64,000 nt of DNA. It comes from Myxococcales bacterium (GTDB lineage Bacteria; Myxococcota_A; Bradymonadia; UBA7976; UBA1532). Below, in pieces: positions 19,410 through 27,876 of the stretch. The translations under genes and the position numbers were made by a program. The stretch lies in the NCBI GenBank assembly GCA_020633465.1, contig JACKDN010000019.1, forward strand, positions 62,001 through 126,000, in the 5' to 3' direction. The first letter of the stretch is position 1, and each line of letters opens with the position of its first letter. The notes beneath the pieces are model-generated. The model had not been told where the DNA came from, searched no databases, and saw nothing but the letters and a program-made list of their open reading frames with translations.

Positions 19410-21128
19410 TCAGGCTTCCGGCGTGTCGCCCAAGGACCAGACCTGTACCGCGAGGCTGGCGAGCTGCTCCTGCCGTGACCGGATGGCGCGGGGCGTCCAA
19501 TCCGTCGCGACCACCTGACGGGCCAGTACGAACGCGCTCCGCTGATACGCGTCTCGCTTGGCCTCGAAAGAGGCCGCGCCGAGCGCTCGGTTGATGGAAT
19601 ACTCGAGCGGGGCCAGGTTGCCCAGCCTGTTCACGTTGGCGCGATGCTCTTCCGCGGTGAACTCCGGCCACGGGCCGTTTGGGTTCTCGGGGAGGATGTG
19701 CTCGACGGTCGCGTCCGACCCATCGAAGTCGATCACTGCCCCGCCGGCCGCGGCTTCGAGCTGACTGAGCAGATATCGGAGGGTTCGCTTGCGGCTGCCC
19801 TTCGGGTTGATCTCGAGGGTCGAGAAGGCCGCCTGGAACGCCTCGTCCGTGACCAACACCGGAGACAACACCGCGGCGATCGCGCGTGGACTGCGGGCGT
19901 TCCCTCGGGCCACTTGGAGCGCGGCGGTCTGGTAAGCCCGCTGCAACGTGCCGGTGTTGACTCGGGCGACCCACGCGCGGACGCTGATCGAGACGAGCCG
20001 GCGAAGCAGCTTCACCAGCTTGTCGGGGCGGTCGCCGAACGCGTCGATGGCCGCGAGGACCAGCGGTCGACTTTGACGCACCCGCAAGAGCGCCAGCCGC
20101 TCGATCTCCGGTTTGATGCCGGGGAAGTCATGCCAGAGCGGCGAGGTCGGATCGTCGAGGGCTGCGTAGTACTCGGCCGTGTCTCGCATCTCGTTCATGA
20201 ACGCGAAGACATCGGACCGACCCGGCACGATTCGCTTGACCTCGGCGAAGACGCGCTTCTCGCGAAGGTCGGGCACTCGGTCGGACAGCTTGTAGAAATA
20301 CATCGTCGAGAGGTCGTCGAGCGGGACGAGCTCGGTCGTCTCGTTCCATAGCATGTGCGCAGACCGCAGGTCCTCCGAACCCCCACGGGAGGCGACCTGG
20401 AAGAGATAGTTCTTGAGCAGGTCGGCTGTACCCAGGGCGACGCCGCGCGCGTTGAGCGTCTCGAAGACCGTGAACGCCGTCTCGTCGTCTTCGACCTCGA
20501 TCTGAATGAAACGCAGTCGCTCGGCAACAGTGGATTCCAGGAACGTCGCAAGCTCACTGCCGCTCGGCGAATCGCCGAGATACTCGGCGAGCCTCTTGGC
20601 GAAGAAGTCGCGCGCGTCCGAGAGTCGCTGGTGAGATCCCCCGAGTCCCGTCCTTCGACGCGTGTGACCCTGAACCAGGTAGGTGCGGTAGAACGGATCA
20701 TCGTGCCGGTTCAGCTCGAGCCGAGGGACGTATTGAAGAGAGCGGGCGCTCTTGCTGCGCACGAATCGCTCGCTCAGGATCTTCACCCGGTCGAGGTTGT
20801 CGTCGGGCTCGATGCCTTCGTCAGCGAGGGCCTGGATTCGGCCGATCACGGCGAGCGCGAGTACGCTCAACGTCACCAGCCGCTGCTGGCCATCGACGAT
20901 CTGCCGGGCTCCATCGACCGGTTGAAGCACGATCGCGCCCAGGTAGTGTGAGGCCTCCTCGTGCTCTCCGGCCGTGGCGAGCAGCATGATGTCGTCCCAG
21001 AGCTCCTGCCACTGCGGCGCCTCCCACGCATAGTCGCGTTGAAAAGGGGGCACGATGTACCGGCGTCCGTTGCTCAGCACCTCCGCCAGCGTCACAGGCT
21101 TGGCCGTGAGCGTCTCTTTGATCGGCAT
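19410..21128 (-). CDS. DUF262 + DUF1524 protein (GmrSD-like type IV restriction nuclease)
   Basis: 572 residues. The N-terminal DUF262 half has the ParB-like motifs VPPFQRDYAWE and IVDGQQRLVTLSVLAL, known in this family to bind and hydrolyse nucleotide. The C-terminal DUF1524 half has the HNH-type ATVEHILPENPNGPWPEF and the closing NRLGNLAPLEYSINRALG. Fused DUF262-DUF1524 enzymes include GmrSD, which cuts modified phage DNA, and SspE. A defence role is inferred from the family. The start 21128 has GAGGAG five bases upstream. Codon use here is visibly less GC-biased than in neighbours, and no partner gene is adjacent, so it looks acquired as a single-gene cassette. Confidence 0.85.
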   Translation of the reverse strand: MPIKETLTAKPVTLAEVLSNGRRYIVPPFQRDYAWEAPQWQELWDDIMLLATAGEHEEASHYLGAIVLQPVDGARQIVDGQQRLVTLSVLALAVIGRIQALADEGIEPDDNLDRVKILSERFVRSKSARSLQYVPRLELNRHDDPFYRTYLVQGHTRRRTGLGGSHQRLSDARDFFAKRLAEYLGDSPSGSELATFLESTVAERLRFIQIEVEDDETAFTVFETLNARGVALGTADLLKNYLFQVASRGGSEDLRSAHMLWNETTELVPLDDLSTMYFYKLSDRVPDLREKRVFAEVKRIVPGRSDVFAFMNEMRDTAEYYAALDDPTSPLWHDFPGIKPEIERLALLRVRQSRPLVLAAIDAFGDRPDKLVKLLRRLVSISVRAWVARVNTGTLQRAYQTAALQVARGNARSPRAIAAVLSPVLVTDEAFQAAFSTLEINPKGSRKRTLRYLLSQLEAAAGGAVIDFDGSDATVEHILPENPNGPWPEFTAEEHRANVNRLGNLAPLEYSINRALGAASFEAKRDAYQRSAFVLARQVVATDWTPRAIRSRQEQLASLAVQVWSLGDTPEA

Positions 21129-21445
21129 CGCGTCTCCTCTCGGGGCCAAGCGTCGCGCGGCTTCCATATTACGATCGCGCCCGCGGATCGCGGGTCGATT
21201 CTCTCATCCTCGTCAAGCCGATCCGGCGAGCACCTCACGAGGCTTGCTCCGGGTGCCAGTCGTTGCAGCGGGAACCGGTGCTCGGTCGGGGCCGCAGACG
21301 CGCCCAACTCTGCAACTCCAACTCAGGTGCCAGGCAAATCTCGAGTACCCGGCGCGGCGCGCCGCGGCGCTGGAGTCGGCCGAGTCGGTGCACTACGAGT
21401 AGCGGCGCCGGTCCTCCGTGCCCGGCCGGTCGTCGCCCTCGGGCG
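21129..21445. other. Non-coding gap upstream of the DUF262 gene
   Basis: 317 bases between the DUF262 gene (start) and the DUF457 gene (end). The half next to the DUF262 gene is AT-richer than its surroundings and contains TAATAT on the minus strand (21166-21171), a possible -10 box without a good -35. No convincing gene or repeat was found; short open frames here lack a recognisable protein and a ribosome site. Confidence 0.4.
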
Positions 21446-22510
21446 TCAGCGCGCGGGCGCGAACGCCATCTGCATCAGCTGCCGGATGGCGCCGCTCGTG
21501 TCGTCGGGGCGCGGGTTCCGGAAGCGCTCGATGGGGCCGTCGCGGTCGCCGGCGGCGTCGAAGTGGGCGCGGATGCCCCACATCGAGCGGTCGGGCGCGT
21601 AGGGCATGCCGTAGCGGAAGTCGTGCAGCTCGACGGTGGCGCCGCCGTCGGCGGCGGGCTCGACCTTGCCCACCAGGCGGTGATCGGCGAACCAGGCGAA
21701 CAGGCGGCCGCGGCGGGTGGCGCGCAGCGCGTCGACGCGGGGATCGTGCACGCGGGGCACGAGGGTCCACTCGATGGGCGCCGGCTGCCAGGTGGAGATC
21801 CAGCCGACCCGGACGGCGTCGGGCGTCCAGGCGACGACGCGGCGCAGGTAGGGCTGAAACAGGGTGGGGTAGGCGTCGACGCGATCCGGGCGCACGCCCT
21901 CGGCGGCCAGCTGGGTGGTGGCCAGGTCGACGGCCCGGTCGTTCTGCGCGACGCCGTAGAACAGATACCCGGTGGTCAGCGCCAGGCCGACCCACGCGGC
22001 GCGCGCGCCGATGGTCGGCCGGCGGCGCCAGACGCGCCCGATGATCAGCGCCACGATCAGCACGCCGGTGTAGGCCGGATCGATGATGCCGACGCCGTTG
22101 ATCGCGAAGCGCGTGTGGTCGAAGGGCGACAGCAGCTGCGTGCCGTACGACGTGAACAGGTCGAGCAGCGGGTGGGTGAGCAGGCCCAGCACCCACACGG
22201 CGATCCACGCGCGCCGGTCGGCCGCGCTGTCCGGCGGGGGCGCGTGGGCCGGCGGCTTCCGATCACGATAGGCCCGCCAGGCCAACAGGCCCAGCAGCGT
22301 ACCGACCACGGGCCCGAACCACAGGGCGTGGGTGGGGCCGCGGTGCCACTCGAGCGAGCCGAAGGGGCCGACGACGGTGCGCGCGAGCACGTCGAGGTCG
22401 GGCAGCGAGCCCGCCGCCGCGCCCCACCAGGCGGCGCGCCGCCCCAGCCGACGGCCGCCGACGGCCTGGCCGACCGTGGCCCCCAGCACGGCCTGGGTGA
22501 CGGTGTCCAT
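21446..22510 (-). CDS. DUF457 (YdjM-like) membrane-bound metal-dependent hydrolase
   Basis: 354 residues. The start at 22510 has GGAGG four bases upstream; the open frame extends further but without a signal. MDTVTQAVLGATVGQAVGGR and HRGPTHALWFGPVVG, followed by LTHPLLDLFTSYGTQLLSPF, are the family's His/Asp metal-ligand motifs set in an inner-membrane domain of about four helices. The C-terminal third is soluble and of unknown function. YdjM-like proteins are thought to be lipid- or wall-related hydrolases. The gene is divergent from the kinase gene at 22639. Confidence 0.8.
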   Translation of the reverse strand: MDTVTQAVLGATVGQAVGGRRLGRRAAWWGAAAGSLPDLDVLARTVVGPFGSLEWHRGPTHALWFGPVVGTLLGLLAWRAYRDRKPPAHAPPPDSAADRRAWIAVWVLGLLTHPLLDLFTSYGTQLLSPFDHTRFAINGVGIIDPAYTGVLIVALIIGRVWRRRPTIGARAAWVGLALTTGYLFYGVAQNDRAVDLATTQLAAEGVRPDRVDAYPTLFQPYLRRVVAWTPDAVRVGWISTWQPAPIEWTLVPRVHDPRVDALRATRRGRLFAWFADHRLVGKVEPAADGGATVELHDFRYGMPYAPDRSMWGIRAHFDAAGDRDGPIERFRNPRPDDTSGAIRQLMQMAFAPAR

Positions 22511-22628
22511 TCGACCTCCGGGAAGGGGATCGCGCCCTCGCGCGTCTCGCTGCCAGATGCGGGCTGCGCGGGCGCGGTTTCCGAACTTGACGCCGACACC
22601 CCCGTACAGGGACAAGAGGGTCGGTGGC

Positions 22629-22633
22629 AGGAG
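22629..22633 (+). promoter_or_regulatory. Ribosome binding site deciding the kinase start
   Basis: AGGAG ends five bases before GTG 22639. An earlier in-frame GTG at 22624 lies upstream of this site, so 22639 is the better start. Confidence 0.6.
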
Positions 22634-22638
22634 CGCGC

Positions 22639-24210
22639 GTGGCGACGACCGAGGACAACCGAGAGCCGACCGAGACCGCGGATCCCGCGCCGGTGTGCCC
22701 GCGCTGCGGCCGCACCTACGCGGGGCAGCGCGTGGGCGCGCGCTGCGGCGAGGATCAGGCGGTGCTGGTGCCGGCGCCCATCGCGGCGCGCTACGGCGAC
22801 GATCCCATGGTCGGCTCGCTGGTCGGCGGCAAGTACGCCGTCGTCGGCGTGCTGGGCAAGGGCGGCTTCGGGGCCGTGTACGAGGCGATTCAAGAGCCCG
22901 TCGGCCGCCCGGTCGCCCTGAAGGTCATCACGCCGGCGAAGGAGGGCGCGCAGGACGTGCGCGGGCGCTTCTTCCGCGAGGCGCGCGTCGTCGCCCAGCT
23001 GAACGACCCGGCCATCGTCACGCTGTACGACTACGGCGAAGAGGCCAACGGCGCCCTCTACATGGTGTTCGAGAAGGTGCGCGGCACCACCCTCTCGCGG
23101 GTGATGAAGCAGGGCGCGATGGCGCCCGACCGGGTGGTCCGGCTCTTGGCGCAGGCCCTGCGCGCGCTGGCGCAGGCCCACCGCCTGGGGCTGGTGCACC
23201 GCGATCTGAAGCCGGCGAACCTGATGGTGACGCCGGACGCCCTGGGCGGCGAGGCCCTGAAGGTGCTCGACTTCGGCATCGCCAAGGTGCTCGAAGAGGC
23301 CGAGGGGCACGGCGACACCGTCGAGACGCGCGAGGGCGTCGTAATGGGCACGCCCAAGTACATGGCCCCCGAGCAGGCCCGCAACAAGCCCCTCGACGGC
23401 CGCACGGATCTCTACGCGCTGGGCGTCGTGGCCTACGCGCTGCTCACCGGTCGCGAGCCCTTCGAGGGCGACTCGGCGGTCGACGTGCTGCTGGCGCACT
23501 GCACGGTGCCGCCGCCGCCCTTCGACGCCAACTCGCCCGTGCCCCCCCGCCTGCAGGCGGCGGTGTTCAAGGCCCTCGAGAAGCGGCCCGAGGATCGCTT
23601 CGCCAACGCCGAGGCGATGATCACGGCCGTCCGCGACGCGATGCCGGCGGCCCTCGGCGGCCACACCACCAGCGTCGAGACCCTGCCCGTCGAGGCCGGC
23701 GACGAGTCGGTCTCGCTGGGCACCATCGAGACGATCGACGCCCCGGCGCTGACCACCGGGCGCGAGTTCGCCGGCGAGGCCATCGCGGGCCCTCCGCCCG
23801 CGCGCGGGCGCTGGATCGTGGCGGCGGGCGTGGTGCTGCTGGCGGTCGGCGCGCTGCTGTTCCTGCGGCCCGAAGGCGCTGGCGTGACGGCCGGCGCGGC
23901 GGACGCCGACCAGCACGTCGCCGCCGCCGGCCGCGCGCCTGACGCGACCTCGCCGCCCGACGCGACGCCGATCGCCGACGCGGGGCCGGACGCCGCGCCG
24001 GTGGTGGACGCCACGCCGGCGGTCGACGCGGCCCCGGCGGTGGACGCCGCGCCGGTGGTGGACGCCGCCCCCGAGCCGCCCCGCCCCAAGCCGACGGCGC
24101 GCCCGGCCCCGCCGCGTCCCACCCCGCCGGCGGAGCGCCCCGCGCCCCCGGTCGAGACGCCGAAGGTGCCCGCCGAGAAGCCCCCGACCCTGACCGTGCC
24201 GGAGTTCTGA
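22639..24210 (+). CDS. Hanks-type Ser/Thr protein kinase with TM segment and Asp/Ala/Pro tail
   Basis: 523 residues. It begins with a partial zinc-ribbon (CPRCGRTYAGQRVGARCGED; only three Cys). The kinase domain starts near residue 63: glycine loop LGKGGFGAVY, Lys in PVALKVI, HRDLKPANLM, DFGIAK and MAPEQAR, so it should be active. A transmembrane helix lies near 391-411 (WIVAAGVVLLAVGALLFL). The extracytoplasmic tail consists of repeated VDAAP/DATP units followed by a Pro-rich end. It heads an operon with a TPR/PEGA protein and a Cys-repeat lipoprotein (gap of two bases, then overlap), suggesting envelope signalling. Confidence 0.92.
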   Translation: MATTEDNREPTETADPAPVCPRCGRTYAGQRVGARCGEDQAVLVPAPIAARYGDDPMVGSLVGGKYAVVGVLGKGGFGAVYEAIQEPVGRPVALKVITPAKEGAQDVRGRFFREARVVAQLNDPAIVTLYDYGEEANGALYMVFEKVRGTTLSRVMKQGAMAPDRVVRLLAQALRALAQAHRLGLVHRDLKPANLMVTPDALGGEALKVLDFGIAKVLEEAEGHGDTVETREGVVMGTPKYMAPEQARNKPLDGRTDLYALGVVAYALLTGREPFEGDSAVDVLLAHCTVPPPPFDANSPVPPRLQAAVFKALEKRPEDRFANAEAMITAVRDAMPAALGGHTTSVETLPVEAGDESVSLGTIETIDAPALTTGREFAGEAIAGPPPARGRWIVAAGVVLLAVGALLFLRPEGAGVTAGAADADQHVAAAGRAPDATSPPDATPIADAGPDAAPVVDATPAVDAAPAVDAAPVVDAAPEPPRPKPTARPAPPRPTPPAERPAPPVETPKVPAEKPPTLTVPEF

Positions 24211-24212
24211 AC

Positions 24213-25145
24213 GTGCGATTCGTGGGAAGGTGCCGGGCCGCGGCCCTGCTGGTGGCCCTGGCCGCGACGCCACCGCTCGCGCGCGCCCAGGGCGACGACG
24301 TGCAGGCCGCCCAGAGCCTGGTGAACGAGGCCGCGCAGCACTTCCGCGCCGGCGACTTCGAGGCCGCGCTGAAAGCCCTGCGCACCGCGGCGCCCATCGC
24401 CGAGCGCAGCCAGCCGACCGCGCTGCCGACCATCCGCTTCAACATCGCGCGCTGCCTCGAGGAGCTCGAGCGCTGGGACGAGGCGCTCGAGGCCTACGAG
24501 GCCTACAACACGCTGCCCGACCAGCAGCACCGCAAGCAGCGGGCGTGGAGCGCGGTGCAAGCGCTCGAGAAGAGGGTCTACGGGGCCGTGGCGGTCACCT
24601 GCACGCCGGGTGGGGCGCTGGTGCGGCTGGTCGAGCGTCCCGACGACGTTCGACCCTGTCCGGCCCGCTTCGAGAAGGTGAAGGCCGGCCCGCACACCGT
24701 GCGCGTCGAGCACCCCAGCGCGCCGCAGGCCGAGGTCGAGGTGACGGTCGAGGCCGGCGCGACGGCGACGGCGCAGGTGGCCCTCGAGGCCGAGGTGGCC
24801 CCACCGGTGCTGGCGCCGGTGACCGCGCCGGTCGCGCCGCCCCCGCCGAGCAGCCCCTGGCCCTGGGTGATCATGGGCTCGGGCGTCGCGGTCGCGGGCG
24901 GCGGGGTGGTGCTGAGCTTCCTGGCGCTCGACGCGCGCGACGAGGCCGAGGCCGCGGTGCCGGGCAGCGCGCAGGACGACGCGGTCGACCTCTTCGAGCA
25001 GCGCCGCACGCTGTCCTACGTCGCCTACGGCGTGGGCGGCGCCGCGGTGGTGACCGGCATCGTGCTGCTGTTCGTCGGCGGCGACGACGATCCCCAGGCG
25101 GCCGTGGCGCCGGGTGGGCCGATGGGGGTGACGCTGCGATGGTGA
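24213..25145 (+). CDS. Periplasmic TPR protein with PEGA-like domain and two TM segments
   Basis: 310 residues, GTG start. The signal peptide ends at LARAQ. Residues about 30-125 form TPR-like helices (QHFRAGDFEAALKALRTAAP, IRFNIARCLEELERWDEALE). A PEGA-type beta domain follows (GAVAVTCTPGGALVRL... AGPHTVRVEHPSAPQAEVEV), then a Pro-rich linker and two hydrophobic segments near the C-terminus. This layout is common in Myxococcota next to Ser/Thr kinases. Its role is probably structural or scaffolding in the envelope; no enzymatic motif is seen. Confidence 0.75.
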   Translation: MRFVGRCRAAALLVALAATPPLARAQGDDVQAAQSLVNEAAQHFRAGDFEAALKALRTAAPIAERSQPTALPTIRFNIARCLEELERWDEALEAYEAYNTLPDQQHRKQRAWSAVQALEKRVYGAVAVTCTPGGALVRLVERPDDVRPCPARFEKVKAGPHTVRVEHPSAPQAEVEVTVEAGATATAQVALEAEVAPPVLAPVTAPVAPPPPSSPWPWVIMGSGVAVAGGGVVLSFLALDARDEAEAAVPGSAQDDAVDLFEQRRTLSYVAYGVGGAAVVTGIVLLFVGGDDDPQAAVAPGGPMGVTLRW

Positions 25146-26143
25146 GCCGACGCCTGACCGGGCTGGCCGCGGCGGGGCTGTTGGCCCTGGCGCTGTCGAG
25201 CTGCCTGTCCGATCCGCAGCTGAAGACCTGCGCCGACTTCCCGCTGGGCACGGCCGGCTGCCCGGCGCCCTGCACGGTCTACTGCGGCCTGGTCGCTCGC
25301 AACTGTCCGGCGCTGTACGCGGACGACGACGGCGACGACGCCGCCGAGCGCCAGGCCACCTGCGAGGCGCAGTGCGTCGAGCAGCTGAGCGACGCCGGCG
25401 AGCTGGGCGATCGCACCGGCAACACCCTGCAGTGCCGGGTGACGCACGCCGCGCTGGCCGCGCGCGACGCCGCCACGCACTGCCCCAACGCCGATCTCGG
25501 CGGCGGCACCCAATGCCTCGAGGCGGCGGGCGAGGGCTGCCAGCTGTACTGCGATCTGATGACCGAGCACTGCGCGGGCCTCTACCCCAACCGCGCCAAC
25601 TGCGAGGAGAGCTGCAAGACCTTCCCCGGGGGCAGCGAGGACGTCGACGCCAACACCTTCGAGTGCCGCCTGAAGTACGCGCGGGACGCCGCGCTCGAGG
25701 GGTCGCTGGCCTGCGAGAAGGCCAGCCTCAACGGGGGCGGCGTCTGCGGCACCCCCTGCGAGGCCTACTGCGATCACGTGCTGGCCAACTGCAGCGATCC
25801 CGACGACGTCCTGTACGCCGACCGGCCCGCCTGCATGGCGGCCTGCGCGCTGCTGGGCGAAGACGGCGCCGCGGCCGACTGGCAGACCGAGATGAACACG
25901 GTGCACTGCCGCACCTACCACGCCAGCGCGCCGGCCTCGTTCGACAGCGAGACGCACTGTCCCCACGCCGCGCTCTACAACGACGTCCACTGCGGCGACA
26001 CCTGTGACACCTACTGCCGCATCATGGCGAGCAGCTGCTCGGAGACCTACGAGGACGACGCCGCCTGTCAGGCCGCCTGCGAGGGCGCCGATCCGACGAC
26101 GCTGTTCCCCGCCGACCCCCCGCACGACGTCTGCATGCCGTGA
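25139..26143 (+). CDS. Lipoprotein with four Cys-rich CxxYC repeats
   Basis: 334 residues. The lipoprotein signal is MVSRRLTGLAAAGLLALALS-SCL (Cys22). The mature chain has four repeats of the form C-x2-YC-x6-C-...-C-x3-C: CTVYCGLVARNC, CQLYCDLMTEHC, CEAYCDHVLANC and CDTYCRIMASSC, each followed by a second Cys pair. The even Cys number per repeat suggests disulfide-stabilised small modules at the cell surface. Proteins of this pattern recur in Myxococcota and have no assigned function. The ATG overlaps the preceding gene by seven bases. Confidence 0.75.
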   Translation: MVSRRLTGLAAAGLLALALSSCLSDPQLKTCADFPLGTAGCPAPCTVYCGLVARNCPALYADDDGDDAAERQATCEAQCVEQLSDAGELGDRTGNTLQCRVTHAALAARDAATHCPNADLGGGTQCLEAAGEGCQLYCDLMTEHCAGLYPNRANCEESCKTFPGGSEDVDANTFECRLKYARDAALEGSLACEKASLNGGGVCGTPCEAYCDHVLANCSDPDDVLYADRPACMAACALLGEDGAAADWQTEMNTVHCRTYHASAPASFDSETHCPHAALYNDVHCGDTCDTYCRIMASSCSETYEDDAACQAACEGADPTTLFPADPPHDVCMP

Positions 26144-26234
26144 CGCGCCCCGCGCGCGCGCCCTTCGGCGGGCGTCGTTGCCCCCGGCGCGGGTGACAGG
26201 TAAGTTGCCCTCGGTCGGACGCCCGAGGTGACCC

Positions 26235-27860
26235 GTGCCGCGCGCCATCGAGCACACCTTCTCTCGCATCGACGACGTCTGGTGTCGCACGCAGACGAAC
26301 GCCGAGCCCGAGCCCGTCGACACCTTCTGCGCGCGCCTCGTCGAGCGGGGCATGGGCGACGCCGCCGACGCGCTGCGCGGCATCCTGCGCCGCGCCGACA
26401 ACTTCAACGCCAAGCGCCTCGCCGTCAGCCTCAAGGGCGTGAAGTGGGGCGAGCCCGACTACTCCACCGAGGAGTCGCCCGAGCAGGCCGAGCGCCGGGG
26501 GCGCCTCGAGGTGCTCGAGGAGCGCATGGTCGCGCTCGAGGCGCAGGTGGCCGCCGCGCTGCAGCAGGTGACGCGCGCGGCCGCGGCGGCGGACGAGGCG
26601 GTCGGGCGGGTCACCGAGGCCGACGCCGAGCTGCACGGGCTGGCCGCCGAGGTGCAGATGCTGCGCCCGGACGCCGGCGGGCCGGTCGCGCGTCGGCTCG
26701 AGACGGTCGAGCGGACGCTCGAGGCGCTGCGCGCCGCGACCGAGGGCCAGCTCGCGCCGCGGCTCGAGCGCGCCGAGCAGGTGCTGAAGTCGACCACCGA
26801 GCGCAAGCTGGGGCCGCGCCTCGATCGGGCCGAGAAGCTGCTGAAGCCGCTGAGCGAGGCGCACCTGGAGTCCCGGGTCGACCGGGTCGAGCAGCTGCTG
26901 AAGCCCCTGGGCGAGGGCCAGCTCCTGCGGCGCCTCGACCACGTCGAGCAGACGCTGCAGCTGGCCCGGCCGGAGGACGGCGGGCCCGCGATGCGCCGGC
27001 TGGAGCACCTGGAGGAGGGGCTGGCGGCCCTCGACACGACGGTCGCCACGATGCAGGGGCGCATGGGCACCCTGCACGCCGAGGTGAGCGCCAACGGCCG
27101 CCCGGCGACCGGGCCGAGCCCCATCGTGGACGCCCACTTCGAGGCCCTCGACGAGCGCGTCGACCGGGTGCTGGGCACGCTGGATCACGAGCGCAAGGCC
27201 GCCGAGGCGATGCGCGCGCGCCTGGACGAGCTGGACCGCCGCACGCACGGGCCGGTGCACGCCGACGCCGTGGCCAAGGCGCTGATGGACGACCTGCGGC
27301 GGGCCACCGATCAGGTGCGGCGGCGGCTGGAAGAGGCCGTGGGCGGCACGCCGCGCCACGTCATCGAGCAGGTGCAGCAGGTGGTCGAGCAGGCGGGCCT
27401 GGCCTTCGACGACTATGTCTCGTTGCTGACCGACTGGGTCGAGCGCCGCAAGCAGGCGTTGGCCCCGGGCGAGCTGCTCGAACGCTTCGGCGACGGCACC
27501 ACGGCCAGCGAGCTGGCGGTGCTGGTGGGGCTGGTGGTGGTCGAGGCGGGCATGGCCCGCGGCGACGCGCCGCCGCCCGAGGCGCTGGTCGTGGCGCTCT
27601 TCCGGGACGCCTACGCCCAGCGCCCGGATCTGCCCGAGTCGCTGCTGGGCCCCCTGAGCGTCCTGTGCCGCGAGGCCGATCTCGAGCCCCTGCTGCCCCG
27701 GCCCGGGGTCGCCTTCGACGGCGCCAAGCACCTGCTGGAGGGCGCCGAGCCCGCGACCGGCATGGCCGCGGGCGCCATCGCGCGCCTGGTGCGGCCCGGC
27801 TTCGCGCGCCTGGGTACCGGCCAGGTGCTGCACCCCGCGGTCGTCGTCGTCGCCGAGTAG
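26235..27860 (+). CDS. Coiled-coil protein with GrpE-like C-terminal motif
   Basis: 541 residues, GTG start with GAGGT just upstream. Residues 1-80 form a small conserved-looking N-terminal domain. Residues about 85-370 are long heptad helices with imperfect repeats (RLDRAEKLLKPLSEAHLESR / RVDRVEQLLKPLGEGQLLRR), that is, a coiled coil. The C-terminus is globular and ends in LVRPGFARLGTGQVLHPAVV, which resembles the beta-wing ending of the nucleotide exchange factor GrpE (GYxLxxRVLRPAxV). A DnaK-related role is only a guess. It does not carry other recognisable domains. Confidence 0.6.
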   Translation: MPRAIEHTFSRIDDVWCRTQTNAEPEPVDTFCARLVERGMGDAADALRGILRRADNFNAKRLAVSLKGVKWGEPDYSTEESPEQAERRGRLEVLEERMVALEAQVAAALQQVTRAAAAADEAVGRVTEADAELHGLAAEVQMLRPDAGGPVARRLETVERTLEALRAATEGQLAPRLERAEQVLKSTTERKLGPRLDRAEKLLKPLSEAHLESRVDRVEQLLKPLGEGQLLRRLDHVEQTLQLARPEDGGPAMRRLEHLEEGLAALDTTVATMQGRMGTLHAEVSANGRPATGPSPIVDAHFEALDERVDRVLGTLDHERKAAEAMRARLDELDRRTHGPVHADAVAKALMDDLRRATDQVRRRLEEAVGGTPRHVIEQVQQVVEQAGLAFDDYVSLLTDWVERRKQALAPGELLERFGDGTTASELAVLVGLVVVEAGMARGDAPPPEALVVALFRDAYAQRPDLPESLLGPLSVLCREADLEPLLPRPGVAFDGAKHLLEGAEPATGMAAGAIARLVRPGFARLGTGQVLHPAVVVVAE

Positions 27861-27876
27861 CGCCCGCGCCGCGCCC

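Noticed and set aside
21345..21402. A short frame ending in SAESVHYE as a relic of a truncated gene
   Set aside because: Too short and without a recognisable family; no supporting signals.
26197..26214. A sigma-54-like site upstream of the coiled-coil gene (TGAC-N7-TTGC)
   Set aside because: The nearly invariant GG of the -24 element is GA here, so it falls below what I would accept.
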